In this document: one piece after another, positions 1 to 10,356 of the stretch | How the letters are laid out: each line of letters opens with the position of its first letter | How positions within the stretch are numbered: the stretch's first letter is position 1 | DNA from: Nomia melanderi | Taxonomy: Eukaryota > Arthropoda > Insecta > Hymenoptera > Halictidae | NCBI RefSeq assembly: GCF_051020985.1 | Contig: NC_135008.1 | Coordinates: 2,914,001-2,978,000, forward strand | Length of the DNA: 64,000 bases | Direction of reading: 5' to 3' | Made by a program: the position numbers and the translations under genes | Notes under the pieces: model-generated | The model's input: only the letters and a program-made list of their open reading frames with translations | Databases searched by the model: none | Told to the model about the DNA's origin: nothing

Positions 1-92
1 GAACTATCTGCAATCGAGCAATCGCTTGTTGGGACACTTTAAAACTGATCGTCGATAACTAATTGGCAAATATCTTGTAGATCGTTTGGTAT

Positions 93-620
93 CTATGGTC
101 TTAGCTTTTCAGGGTTTAGATGGAATATCGTGGAATATTTGGATGTTTGAATATTTGGATGTTTGAATGTTTGGATGTTTGGATGTTTGAATGTTTGAAT
201 ACCTAAGTGTTTGAATGTTTGAATGTTTGGATAGTTAAATGTTTGAATGTTTGAATGTTTGGATAGTTGAATGCTTGGATAGTTGAATGTTTGGATATTT
301 ATACACTTGAATGTTTGAATGTTTGGATAGTTGAATGCTTGGATAGTTGAATGTTTGGATATTTGGACACTTGAATGTTTGGATATTTGAATGTTTGGAT
401 ATTTGGACACTTGAATATTTGAGTACTGGAATATTTGAATATTTGGACACTTGAATATTTGAGTATTGGAATATTTGAATATTTGGACATTTGAATATTT
501 GAACCTTTGAATCTTTGGATATTTGAATATTTGAATATTTGAATATTTGAATATTTGAATATTTGAATATTTGAATATTTGAATATTGGAATGTTAGAAT
601 TTTTGAACACTTGAGCATCT
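93..620. repeat. AT-rich minisatellite array, forward orientation
   Basis: Tandem array of 8- and 16-bp words alternating TTTGAATG, TTTGGATG and TTTGAATA, with a homogeneous 8-bp run near 525-590. Reading frames on the opposite strand stay open across it only because the repeat translates into a periodic I-Q-(T/I)-F/S-K-(H/Y)-(S/P)-N-I pattern. This is not a gene. The same satellite recurs in reverse orientation at 1265-1690. Confidence 0.95.
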
Positions 621-1264
621 TAATTTCTGATTCCAATTAAAAATCCGAAATTTGGATACCGCACTAAATAAACCCATTCCTTTCAACTCGATTAAGGAAT
701 TCAAAAGATCCGTAGATCCACAGAAATTCCCAGCGGCGTTCCCTAAACGGAAGAAGCCGCTGTGATCGCGGGTCTTCAGCAAACTCGAAAATGTTTCGGC
801 GCACTCGTGGCCGCGTAGGCGTAGACAAGTGCATCGCCTCTTCGCCTGTCCGCTCGGGTGTCTCGTAATTAGCAAGTTTCCAGCGAGCAGCCCGCGAGAT
901 TGCGGCGGCGTTTCGCGAACTGTATCACGTCCCCCGGAAAAACGAGCCCTTCGCCCCGACCTCGCGCACAGACCTAATTTACCGCGAGGGAGAATTCAAG
1001 CCGGACCGAAAGCGTTCTCAGATTTATACACGGTGTGTCAGCGCTAAAAGGTACCCGACGAATATCTCTAATATTCCACGTTCAACGAAACTTCACCGTT
1101 TGTTACATAGACATTACATAGACGCCTGTCAGTCGCCATTCGATTTGCTACAGAACAATTATCAAATATAATATTTTACACGTTCGCTACCAGCGTCACA
1201 TATTTCTGATGACCTTAACCCCTTGCATTGCAACTCATGGTGAAGATTTTCAACATGATTCAGC
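621..1264. other. Unique spacer between two inverted minisatellite arrays
   Basis: Non-repetitive DNA of about 640 bp, GC-rich and CpG-containing between about 720 and 1030. A minus-strand frame is open at 594-875 but shows no codon bias or splice borders, and a plus-strand frame at 829-1047 is no better. No gene is called. The segment would be the loop if the flanking arrays paired. Confidence 0.6.
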
Positions 1265-1690
1265 GAATTCAAATATCCAAACATTCAAGTGTGCAAACAT
1301 TCAAATATTCAAACATTCAAATATCCAAGCATTCAAATATCCGAACATTCAACTGTGCAAACATTCAAATATCTAAGCATTCAAATATCCGAACATTCAA
1401 GTGTTCAAACATTCAAATATTCAAATATTCAAATATTTCAATACTCAAATATTCAAGTGTCCAAATATCCAAACATTCAAATATCCAAGCATTCAAATAT
1501 CCGAACATTCAAATATCCAAACATTCAAATATCCAAACATTCAAATATCCAAGCATTCAAATATCCGAACATTCAAGTGTTCAAACATTCAAACATTCAA
1601 ATATACAAATATTTCAATACTCAAATATTCCAATACTCAAATATTCAAGTGTCCAAATATCCAAACATTCAAGTGTGCAAACATTTCATA
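1265..1690. repeat. AT-rich minisatellite array, inverted copy
   Basis: Tandem array of AACATTCA, AATATCCA and AATATTCA words, the reverse complement of the array at 93-620. Three overlapping plus-strand frames run through it and are repeat artefacts. Array lengths (about 425 and 525 bp) and monomer mixtures are similar, so the two arrays form an imperfect long inverted repeat. Confidence 0.95.
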
Positions 1691-2195
1691 TTTCCCGCAA
1701 AGCAGCGACAAGTCATCAATTACAAAATTCTCTCAATCAACATAACGACCAAAAGCTAAAAAAGTATCTTCCCAAACGAAAATTGAACTTCATCTCTATT
1801 CTCCAATGAAAACCACGTACGAGCGAAGTTATTCCGATTCCGATCGATATCACGTTCGCCTTATTGCAGAATTCCACCGAGAAGCTGTATCTTTCCAATG
1901 ATTACAGAAAAAGGGATCGGGAACGAGTCGTTTGTACCCGGCCGACGGTTCCAGCGTGAAACGCCGCGAATTAATCGTTCGTAGGAGAGAAACGAATCGG
2001 AAAAAGGAAAGAGTCGCCGAGACGAACGCGAGAAAAACGACTCGACTCGTTTCTGCTTGATTAAAACCGTTGAACGCGGGAAAGTTGGATCCCGCCTCGA
2101 CGCGGCCGATCGAGTTATGCCCGGATAAAGGGGCTTTAATCAATTAACTTTCGTTCCGCAGGAAAATCGCTCGAACGAAGAAAGCTACGATAGAT
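1691..2195. other. Unique DNA, no gene seen
   Basis: Single-copy sequence, moderately GC-rich from about 1840 to 2120. The minus frame at 1850-2143 has no start context, codon bias or splice support. Nothing further is recognised. Confidence 0.5.
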
Positions 2196-2600
2196 TAACC
2201 CTTTGCGGACGAAGATTCTTCGAGATACGCAAGATCTTCGGCAGAAGAAACTGAATGATGTATCAATTGCCTGAATAATAGAGAAAGAAGCTAGGAGTTG
2301 ATCTCTTAATAATTTGAGTAATTAATTCGTTCGTTTGCGAGTCTTCGAAAAGGAACATTCATTTTTAAACGTCGACATTCGACGATTCTTACAGCTTCGT
2401 TTGATACAGTGGAATCATCATGTTCTGTGTTTAATTAATTATCAAGTTTCACATGTGGTACACGTTAATTTTTGTAACAAAATATTTTTAAGGGACACGT
2501 GGTCAAGAGTAGCAAAACGAGAAACGATATCGAAATGTATAAAATTGAGAAAAAGAACTTGAATATAACTTAATGTTTTATTTAGAAAATCAATGTAGTT
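2196..2600. mobile_element. Family G MITE fragment plus a dispersed repeat
   Basis: Begins with TTAACCCTTTGCGGACGAAG at about 2197, the family G terminus, followed by the G interior (a GCAGAAGAAACTGAATG-like segment, then a TAGGAGTTGATC-like segment). The 3' end is not intact. From about 2500 to 2590 it carries a dispersed repeat (a GAAACGATATCGAAATG core and AACTTGAATATAACTTAATG). That repeat recurs at about 32130-32215 and, reverse-complemented and tandemised, at 52540-52970. Confidence 0.6.
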
Positions 2601-3130
2601 CATAAACAAAATATGACCGAAATTTCCGTGGCACGTGTTAACACTTTTACACACAATGTTGAAGTATCAATTAGGAGATAGAGTGAAAATCTCGTAATTA
2701 CGCGGTGCCGGCGTACAATTAAGTTAATTTGAAAAAGCACCATATGTATCTCATCAGGAAGTTTTAAATTGTAAAGACTTTCAAGTGAAAATATGATAAT
2801 ATCATATAGTATGAAATATTTGATAATTTCGTTATATCGAACAAAATGGCAACTGAGAGTCCTCGAAGAATTCTGCTGTGGAATTGATGTCCAGAACTTA
2901 ATTAAGGAGAAACGATTAAATTGAGAAGACAATTTTGAATTAAAATTTCAAGTGTCTCTTCAAGTGCAAATATATATAATATTATTTGCAAGAATAATGT
3001 ATAAATTATAAAACACCTTTCATTTCAATGTTCTTGCACATCATGCAAAATTTTGTACGAAATATTCGATAATTTCGTTAAATCGAATAAAATGGCGACT
3101 GAGAGTCCTCGAAAAATTCCGCTGTGGTTC
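2600..3130. repeat. Duplicated family A MITE interior
   Basis: A segment containing ATAATTTCGTTATATCGAAC and AAAATGGCAACTGAGAGTCC at about 2815-2880 is repeated at about 3062-3125, some 250 bp apart. The GGCGACTGAGAG core is the subterminal signature of family A elements elsewhere (for example 44569-44817), but no intact TTAA termini are left here. Confidence 0.6.
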
Positions 3131-3430
3131 CTAAATAATCTAATAATCAGAAACATTGCGAAAATAGAAGCACATAGTTTAATAATAATTTCCCAGTGAT
3201 ATTCAGTTTAAATTGCCTGTCGAAACGAGAACGCGATCAAATGAAAAGGAAACCCAGAAAACACAGAAAATCGACAGATATATTAAATAATTCCATTGAA
3301 TCGCGTTATTGGACGTTTGTCTGGTAGCGTTTGTAGTATACGAATGTTTCCGAATAACCGTCACGTGGTCGAGTGAATTGTTAATTCGAATTGAACAGTG
3401 CTTGGGACATTCGTCGGCTGCGACTCGTGA
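3131..3430. other. Unique DNA, no gene seen
   Basis: AT-rich single-copy sequence between a MITE-derived duplication and a small open frame. No repeat, promoter or RNA signature was recognised. Confidence 0.4.
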
Positions 3431-3703
3431 GAACGTTCTCTGACGGTGCCGAACACCGACGAGCGTTTCGGGTTTTTCGAGTTTCCGCGTTCGTGTGCGA
3501 ACACCGAGCCGCCTAATCAGCTATCTGCCAGTCAAGAGGAACTGCTATATCGCATGCAAAGTAACGAGAGCCACAAACGTTCAGCCACGTCTACGTTTCC
3601 CGAGTGCGACGGGGAGACCGTTCTCCAAGCTACGGAAGCTCATGCCACGGAAAGGGAGACGTTGCTTGGCGAAAACTGGTCTGATACTGGTTACTCCTGT
3701 TAA
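3431..3703 (+). CDS. Possible small ORF or exon, unknown
   Basis: Open frame from just after a TGA (3428-3430) to a TAA at 3701-3703, about 90 codons. The product is acidic and Ser/Glu/Thr-rich, without membrane segments or a recognised domain. Third-position GC is only slightly above the surroundings. A second plus frame (3495-3722) is also open over much of it. No ATG near the beginning and no convincing acceptor. Could be a terminal exon, a decayed transposon fragment or chance. Confidence 0.15.
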   Translation, partial: ERSLTVPNTDERFGFFEFPRSCANTEPPNQLSASQEELLYRMQSNESHKRSATSTFPECDGETVLQATEAHATERETLLGENWSDTGYSC

Positions 3704-3764
3704 TCATCGAACAATCGGGTAACTTAATTGTTTTCGAACGAACAATGCAGATAACGTATAAATG

Positions 3765-4330
3765 TTGAAAGGTGTGATACTATATGAAACTACAGAAAGC
3801 TGTACGAAATTGTGTGAAACTATGTAAACTTGTGTAGAACTATATAAGAAGGTGAAATAATATATAAAATTATATAAAACTATATAAAACTATATAAAAC
3901 TAATAATAAATATAGAACTAAAAATTTGGGATACTATATGAAACTACATAAAGCTGTACAAAACTGTATAAAACTATATAAACCTGTATAGAACTATATG
4001 AGAAGGTGAAATAATATATAAAATTATATAAAACTGTATAAAACTATATAAAACTAATAATAAATATAGAACTAAAAATTTGGGATACTATATGAAACTA
4101 CATAAAGCTGTACAAAACTGTACAAAACTATATAAACCTGTATAGAACTATATAAGAAGGTGAAATAATATATAAAATTATATAGAACTATATAAAACTA
4201 ATAATAAATATAAAACTAAAAATTCGGAATACTATATAAAACTACATAAAGCTGTACAAAACTGTACAAAACTATATAAACCTGTATAGAACTATATAAA
4301 AAGGTGAAATAATACTATACTATAAAAATT
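3765..4330. repeat. Tandem satellite, about 150-bp monomer, four copies
   Basis: Copies begin near 3774, 3930, 4083 and 4227 with GATACTATATGAAACTAC or a close variant. Each contains AAGCTGTACAAAACTGTA, CTATATAAACCTGTATAG, AAGGTGAAATAATATATAAA and AACTAATAATAAATATA. Within the monomer the shorter word ACTATATAAA is itself repeated. A related short stretch lies at 29255-29375. Confidence 0.95.
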
Positions 4331-4838
4331 AGTTACAGTTGACAGATTAAAAAATAACCTAGAGTGCTAAGGGTTAAATGATCTAGAAACAATGATGTTT
4401 GTTTTTCAGGATATTTAACAATCCAAAAGGCTTGATTACATAGAATCTTTGTTTTCGATAATCCTGAGTAATGAACGTTAATACGATGTTAGCATTGTTC
4501 ATTAATAATCGGATCGATGATCGTTCAGCCAGTTCTGACCAAGGGATCGTCAACTAAACAGCAAAACACATTCAGTCACCGCTGGGACGCTATTAGTCTC
4601 CCCGTAACCGCTAATCTACTCCGATCTAATTTAACCTGTTAACCGGGCAGGACGAGTTAACTCGTCGGTTACGTACGTCCTGTGTCCTTCGAGAGTGTGC
4701 CTAAGGATCTCTTACACCTAATCACACTAATGTCATCTACGGTGGTGTGGATCACATCGAACAACGCGAACAACATGCTCGTACTCGTCAAAGAAACTAT
4801 CTTTTTAAACGACTAATCACCGATCGAACTAATCGTGT
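4331..4838. other. Unique DNA with palindromic words
   Basis: Single-copy sequence. Near 4650-4682 the words CAGGACGAGTTAACTCGTC and TTACGTACGTCCTG form an imperfect dyad (CGAGTTAACTCG and ACGTACGT are perfect palindromes). No gene or named element. Confidence 0.4.
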
Positions 4839-5510
4839 TCAAAGAAAATTACAAAAAATTAATGGAACATTCCAAATGAGAGTATGTTCGTGTGACGTCA
4901 AAGTGTCATAACCGCGACGTATCGGAAAATGGTGAAAAATTTCAAACGAAACTCGACGGTGCTCTATGCATCGATGTTTCCGTAATCTTCCCGTGAAGAT
5001 CGCGACGCGCGTCCGCGCGAATGGAATCCGATGCGATCGAATATTAGGTTTGTTGACCCGGAGGTCGAGCGTTGCACGCCGGACACGGCAACGTCCGATT
5101 CCGACGGCGGAAACGTCGGCGCGGCCAGTTTCCCCGGCAAATTCGCCCGATCGCCTCCGAATTTTTCCGAATCTTCGATTCGCCGGTTTCCGTCGAGTCG
5201 GGAGAAAGTTTTCGGTTGTTCGATCCTTGCACGGCGATTTCCGTGAGCCGAGAACCGAACGGTTGCTCGGCGTCGCATGAAAATGGGGAATGACGAACGG
5301 TGAACGTCGAACAACGGAGAAACCCGTTTCCCGTGCGTGATCGGTGAATGATGCCATGCAGTAACGTAATCGATGAGTAACAGCCGGCCATACATAGAGA
5401 TGGTACGGAAAAGAGAGAGACGGGTGTAATTTGGCGTGCTGGAAACGGCGACGTAATCGGTGTAATTGGTAGTATTGTGGAAGAAAGGTCATTGGGAGTA
5501 GTGCTTTGAG
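4839..5510. other. GC-rich island, overlapping open frames, no gene called
   Basis: CpG-containing island, GC-richest at 4960-5290, in AT-rich surroundings. All three minus frames and several plus frames are open at once, as expected for stop-poor GC-rich DNA. One minus frame (about 5010-5230) gives a plausible hydrophilic peptide, but I see no acceptor-donor pair and only moderate third-position GC. A conserved noncoding or regulatory element is as likely as an exon. Confidence 0.4.
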
Positions 5511-5569
5511 ACTGGGAGTTCGAGTTGGGGGATTTTGAGGTGGGATTGGTTATTGAAATTTAGAGAAAT

Positions 5570-5900
5570 GTCAATTGGTGGTTAATAATTGAAACTGCAA
5601 GAGAATTCAATTCAAGATTGATAATTGAAATTGTGAAAGATGTCAAGTCGAGATTAATTATTTGAGCTCGATCAGATTTCGATTTAAGATTAATAATTGA
5701 AATTGCAAGAGATTTCGATTTAAGATTAATAATTGAAATTGCAAGAGATTTCGATTTAAGATTAATAATTGAAATTGCAAGAGATTTCGATTTAAGATTA
5801 ATAATTGAAATTGCAAGATTTCAATTCAAGATTAGTAATTGAAATTGTAAAAGATGTCAATTCAAGATTACTGACTGCAATGGTGAAAGATTTCAATTCA
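5570..5900. repeat. 36-bp tandem repeat
   Basis: Monomer reads GATTAATAATTGAAATTGCA followed by AGAGATTTCGATTTAA. The central copies (about 5690-5815) are nearly identical and the flanks are degenerate. The adjacent minus frame (5798-6142) runs partly through the repeat and is an artefact. Confidence 0.9.
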
Positions 5901-6335
5901 AGCTTAATCACTTGAATTGAAAGCTTAGATGTCTCCGCTAGAAATTTCAATATTTTTTTCTCAGAATCTTCCAAAGAGAGCTTAATCACCGATTGCGCAG
6001 CCAGTTCCAGCCAACCCAGATTACACGGCACGTGATCAACGTGTACAAGGTGTCTCCATAAGAAAGAATTTTGGTTAGTTTTTCGATCAGCGGCCGACAA
6101 TAGAGAAAGAGATTGCGACAGGAGTGGGAGAGCACGAGTCACTGCCTCGAGAAGCGACGCGTTCCCGCCGGAATTTCATTAATCCAGGGATGTCCGATGC
6201 GAGCAACAGCGAAACTGAGATCGACGACACGTGTTTCTGAGCATGGCTACTTTCGCGTCGTTCGTCTGGCAAAGCGGAGAGAACTGATTGGATTCTACTC
6301 CTGTATCCTTTTTCTTTCAATTTCTGGTTCACTCT
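5901..6335. other. Unique DNA, no gene seen
   Basis: Single-copy stretch. Contains ACAAGGTGTCTCC at about 6046, which also occurs near 34927 (AAGGTGTCTCC). Open frames on both strands are short and unsupported. Confidence 0.4.
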
Positions 6336-6740
6336 GACTACTCACACTCTTTGCTTATTTCTTCTTTTAGTCAGACTTTACATTCTACTCAGGTATTCCT
6401 TTCTCCTTTACTCGCAATTTCCAGCTGCTTATAGCCTTCACCTTCTACTCATGAATTCTCCTCGAGTCTACTCACAAACTTCACTTCCCTCTACTCAGGT
6501 ATTCCCCTGTTTTACTCACACATTACTCCTCTCTGCTACTCACAGATTCTTTTCCTTTCTGCTCATAGATTTCTCCTCCTACTCATTCCCCCGTTTTACT
6601 CAGATATTTACCTTCTACTCATAGATTCCTCCTTTCTACTCATAAACTCCTTCTACTCACACAATTTTTCCCCGAATATCCATGTTTCTTTGCTTACTCA
6701 AGTATCACATCATTCTTCTCACTACTCTCCTACTCTGACA
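6336..6740. repeat. Degenerate pyrimidine-rich TTCTACTCA array
   Basis: The word CTACTCA (often TTCTACTCA, with spacers such as TAGATTCCTCC) recurs more than a dozen times. The plus strand is strongly pyrimidine-biased, so the opposite strand is a TGAGTAGAA purine array. No coding potential. Confidence 0.85.
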
Positions 6741-7600
6741 ATCCTTCGCCTCCCCCAGCTTCCAATCAAACACATCGTCCCCTCCTCCAACCTTCTCTAA
6801 CCACGCCCATTCCACCGACACCTCCCAAAAACAATGCAATCAGCTTTGCCAGAATCGCAACCGAAAGAAACCCGCCTCGACAGGTCTTTTCTCAACTTCC
6901 GCGCCACGTCGGACGTCCCTGGCGCTCTTTCGTTAGAGGACACCCTGCTCACGCGGCAAACAACAACACACACACGCCCGCTGACCGTCGCAACACTCGT
7001 AAAAAGACGCTCGTACAGCCACACCCACGCAAACAGAGAGATCTAGGCGTGATTGGAAGTTCAGACCGTGCGGCGAGACCCCGTTTAACGCTGCCCCAAT
7101 TAACGCTGATTCGATCCCGTGACTCGATGTGTTCTTGCCATTAGAAACTTGTAATCAACAAGATGGCGCCTGTTACAGTGTCGAAAAGTGGCTGCCTATC
7201 GGTAGAATCAGATGAATCTTATTTACTTCTCTTTCTAATTATTCATTTATCTTTGTTATTACCCTAAAACTGGAAAAACGTAACTATCGCACTATTCAAA
7301 ATTTGTGTTTGTAAAAATAGAAAAGCGCAATTCAGTTTCTAACTCCCAAGGAAAGAATTTTTTCGATTTCGCATTTTTCGACCGAATTTTCGCAAAAACT
7401 CGCGAGACTCGAACGGTTAACGAAAGAAGCATTATCAAACGTCATCAACATCAACGAAGAACCTCGTTCCTCAACCCTGAGACTCGAACAATCGAACATC
7501 GGCGCAATTCGTTACGTCTAAAAGCCAGCTCGAAGTGCAAAAGGTTAATCCGAAGCGAAAGACTCGGCTGCCGTCGGGTCGCGCGCAGCGTTAATCGAGG
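6741..7600. other. Unique DNA, no gene seen
   Basis: GC-rich to about 7100, then AT-rich to about 7450, with a second rise at 7560. The short frames at 6797-7046 on both strands lack codon bias. A short GT-rich run sits at about 7628-7644 just beyond the segment. Confidence 0.4.
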
Positions 7601-7653
7601 TGTCACCTGACGTGTGTCCGTGTATACGTGTTCTGTGTGTGTGTGGGACTCAC

Positions 7654-7835
7654 GCGACAAGCTCGCCGAAGAACCTGATCTTCCTGTGGCAGGTGTCGAG
7701 GAGGGAAAGACGCGAGGATGCGTTCGAGCCGGCGGCGGCGCCGTGGTGGACCGGCGTCGGCGGCGCCGACAGGGTCGAGGACGTCGAGGCGGAAGAGGAG
7801 TCCTGGAGAACGACGCGCGCCGGTGACCGCAGCAT
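7654..7835 (-). CDS. Candidate (first?) coding exon, unknown protein
   Basis: From ATG at 7835 the minus strand runs open for 60 codons plus 2 bases to a good splice donor (GC|GTGAGT, intron starting at 7653). The frame would stop one codon after the donor, so it fits an exon better than an ORF. Third positions are nearly all G or C. The peptide is Ser/Ala/Thr/Pro-rich low complexity followed by a basic, more ordered end (HRKIRFFGELV). The frame is open upstream to about 7942 but no acceptor is obvious, so a first exon with 5' UTR fits. A plus frame (7600-8013) is open over the same bases, so the strand is not certain. No domain recognised. Confidence 0.3.
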
Positions 7836-8027
7836 CGTCGTCGTGGTGATCGTCGTCGTCGAGGACGATCTCTTCGGCGCCCCGTCCTCCTGCCCGAGGA
7901 CCTTTTCACGTACGCTCGGTATGCACCAAATCTTGTTCGGTTCTCATCGAACACCGGGCGGGACACCTGCGTTTATGGTACCGCGCCCTGATGCTCTTCA
8001 ATCCAAATCCTAAATCCCCTATCCTCT

Positions 8028-8990
8028 AAACCTAGGCAGCTTCTGGGCTAGCCGAAACCTAGCCTGCTTCTAGGCTGGCCGTTGACTTGGACAGCTCTTC
8101 GCTAGCCAGAATCTAGGTAGCTGCTGGGCTGACCGAAACCTGGGCTGCTTCCAGGCTAGCCAGAACCTAGGCAGCTTCTAGGCTAGCCAGAACCTAGGCA
8201 GCTTCTAGGCTAGCTTTTGACTTGGTCAGCTTCTAAGTTAGCTGTTAACTTGGACAGCTTCTAGCTGTAGATCTAGGCAGCTTCTAGGATAGTTGTTAAC
8301 TTGGATAGCTTCTAGGCTAGCCAGAGCCTAGGCTGTTTCTAGGTTAGCTGTTGACTTGGTCAGCTTCTAGGATAGTTGATAACTTGGATAGCTTCTAGGC
8401 TAGCCAGAGCTTAGGCTGCTTCTAGCCTAGCCGTGGACTTGATCAGCTGCTAGGCTAGTTGTTGACTTGGATAGCTTCTAGGCTATCCAAAGCCTAGGCT
8501 GTTTCTAAGCTAGCCGTGGACTTGGTCAGCTTCTAGGCTAGCTGTTGACTTGGATAGCTTCTAGCCGTAGATCTAGGCAGCTTCTAAGCTACCCGTGGAC
8601 TTCGACAGCTTCTAGGCTAGCCAGAACCTAGGCTGCTTCTAGGCTAGCTGTTGACTTGGGTAACTTCAAGGCTAGCTGTTCACTTGGATAGCTTCTGGGC
8701 TAGCCAAAGCCTAGGCTGTTTCTAAGCTAGCCGTGGACTTGATCAGTTTCTAGGCTACCTGTTCACTTGGATAGCTTCTAGGCTAGCCAGAACCTAGGCA
8801 GCTTCTAGACTAGCCGTGGACTTCGACAGCTTCTAGGCTAGCCAGAACCTAGACTGCTCCTAAGCTAGCCGCGGACTCGGCCAGCTTCTAGACTAGCTGT
8901 TGACTTGGACAGCTTCTAGCCGTAGACCTAGGCAGCTTCCAGGCTAGCCAAAAGCCAGACAGCTTCTAGGCTAGCCCTGAACCGCGTACA
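8028..8990. repeat. CTAGGCTAGC tandem array
   Basis: About 960 bp of degenerate units built on AGCTTCTAGGCTAGCC, spaced about 30-50 bp by linkers such as GTTGACTTGGATAGCTTC or AGAACCTAGGCAGC. The CTAGGCTAG core is rich in CTAG palindromes, so the single strand can fold on itself many times. It fills the gap between the two minus-strand exon candidates. Confidence 0.95.
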
Positions 8991-9043
8991 GTCTCCTCCG
9001 GTTGTTCGTCACTGTAGACCGTCTAAGTCCCTTAGCTCCCTTC

Positions 9044-9367
9044 TCAGAGCATCCTCTTCCCTCGCTCCCTTCTGGCCGATTGTTTCCTCGACTTCGACGG
9101 GGACTTCGTGCTGGACTCTTCCGTGTCGCGATCGATCGCCGCCATCTTCCGCTGCTCGGTGCCGGGCAGCTTCCCCTGGAACCGTTCGCTGAGAGGATCC
9201 TTCTTGGAGATGATCTCGAGTGGCTTCACCGGGCTACGTCCCTCCTGGCTTCCGGCTCGCTGGGATCTTCGAGTGTTCTGGGGAGCAATCGTTCAACCGC
9301 GTCTGCTAAAGATATATTGCGTTTCTTCGGGGAACGGGTCGCGGACTAGCGCGAGAATCGTTGTCTA
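9044..9367 (-). CDS. Candidate 3'-terminal coding exon with two one-base frame breaks
   Basis: The right border is a good acceptor on the minus strand: a pyrimidine-rich stretch with CCTAAC, then CACTCGCAG and the exon from 9367. The frame starts with DNDSRASPRPVP, shifts at a four-base homopolymer (9329-9332) into KKRNISLADAVERLLPRTLE, and shifts again near 9229-9233 into VKPLEIISKKDPLSERFQGK. It ends K/R/S/E-rich at a TGA (9044-9046). Each shift needs one added base. The 3' part has about 80 percent G/C at third positions. Consensus errors at homopolymers, or a decaying exon, would explain this. Plus-strand frames are open here but read as antisense (F/L/S-rich). Family unknown. Confidence 0.35.
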
Positions 9368-9427
9368 CTGCGAGTGGCAGTTAGGTGGATGGTCTTAGGG
9401 GTGCGGGGGCGGTCGTTTAGCTTGGCT

Positions 9428-9765
9428 CAATTTTCGCTTTCTAGCTTTTTCGGTAGTATGCTAACGATGAATAGGACGTCATCGAGTGACGATTAGATTG
9501 TTGGGTAGTTAGATAACTGGGAATATTCTCTGATATTGTTGCTTTTTGTCGGACGTGTCTGCTTTGGGTGAATTTTGGCTTTCTGGCTTTTCTCGGGAGT
9601 ATGCTAACAGCGTTGACTAGAACGTCATTGAGTGACATTGATTAAATTGTTGGGTAGTTAGATAACTGTGGAATATTCTCTGATATTGTTGCTTTTTGTC
9701 GGACGTGTCTGTCTTGGGTGAATTTTGGCTTTCTGGCTTTTCTCGGGAGTATGCTAACTACTAAG
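9428..9765. repeat. Tandem duplication, about 155-bp unit
   Basis: TTTTCGGTAGTATGCTAAC at about 9447 recurs as TTTTCTCGGGAGTATGCTAAC at about 9590 and 9740. Copies also share GTTGGGTAGTTAGATAACTG, AATATTCTCTGATATTGTTG and TTTTTGTCGGACGTGTCTG. The second and third copies are nearly identical. Confidence 0.9.
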
Positions 9766-10355
9766 TATGTCAATTTGTTAGATACCTAATATCTAGATGA
9801 CAGTCTGACGTAAGTATTTCGATATCATCCAATAATCCGTATCTTCGACTCAAAAGAATAAGCGATACACGAAACTGAAGATTTTCGTAGTCATCGTGTT
9901 AATTGGATAAGTATATAGACAAACGAACAGAATGGAAACGTTTCGAGATGAAAAAGGGGCGGAAAGGTAACGAGAAGCTCGAAAGTGCTTCTGATTCGGA
10001 GGGAAAGCCTGAGAATGGGAATGTGCCACGGGGACGCGATCTCGATCGAGATCCCAGGTCCGAGAGCGAGGAATTTTTCGAATATTGCGCTATTGGCCGG
10101 ACGCCAAACGTTCGGACGGCGCGGCGTGACTGTCGCTGATTGCCACGGTATCTTTTCGCAGGATCGGAAACGCGACAGGCATGTCCCGCGCCTGCGGAAC
10201 ACGTCGGGATCACTGGAAAATTCCCGGCGAGCCCCTCGTCGTGTGCCACGTCGGTTTCCGGGGTTCGTTAAGTTACGTGTCCACCTTTGACCTATTTTTT
10301 AAACCGTCGACACCGCCGTACGTGTGGAAAATAATGAAACTGATCGAGAAGGTTC
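9766..10355. other. Unique DNA with an unsupported hydrophilic frame
   Basis: A plus frame at 9903-10139 (78 codons) gives a Lys/Glu/Asp/Arg-rich peptide, but the DNA is purine-rich there, which by itself yields such residues. Third-position composition is unremarkable and no splice pair is seen. No gene is called. Confidence 0.4.
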
Positions 10356-10356
10356 G

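Noticed and set aside
1228..1809. 193-codon plus-strand ORF of periodic I-Q-x-S/F-K composition
   Set aside because: It is a translation of the 8-bp minisatellite. Three frames stay open at once and all show the same periodicity.
7650..9350. Similar RFFGE(L/R)VA peptides at 7.65 kb (minus) and 9.33 kb (plus)
   Set aside because: The frames are on opposite strands and the plus frame at 9.33 kb reads as antisense of the better minus candidate. A shared short motif is likely coincidence.
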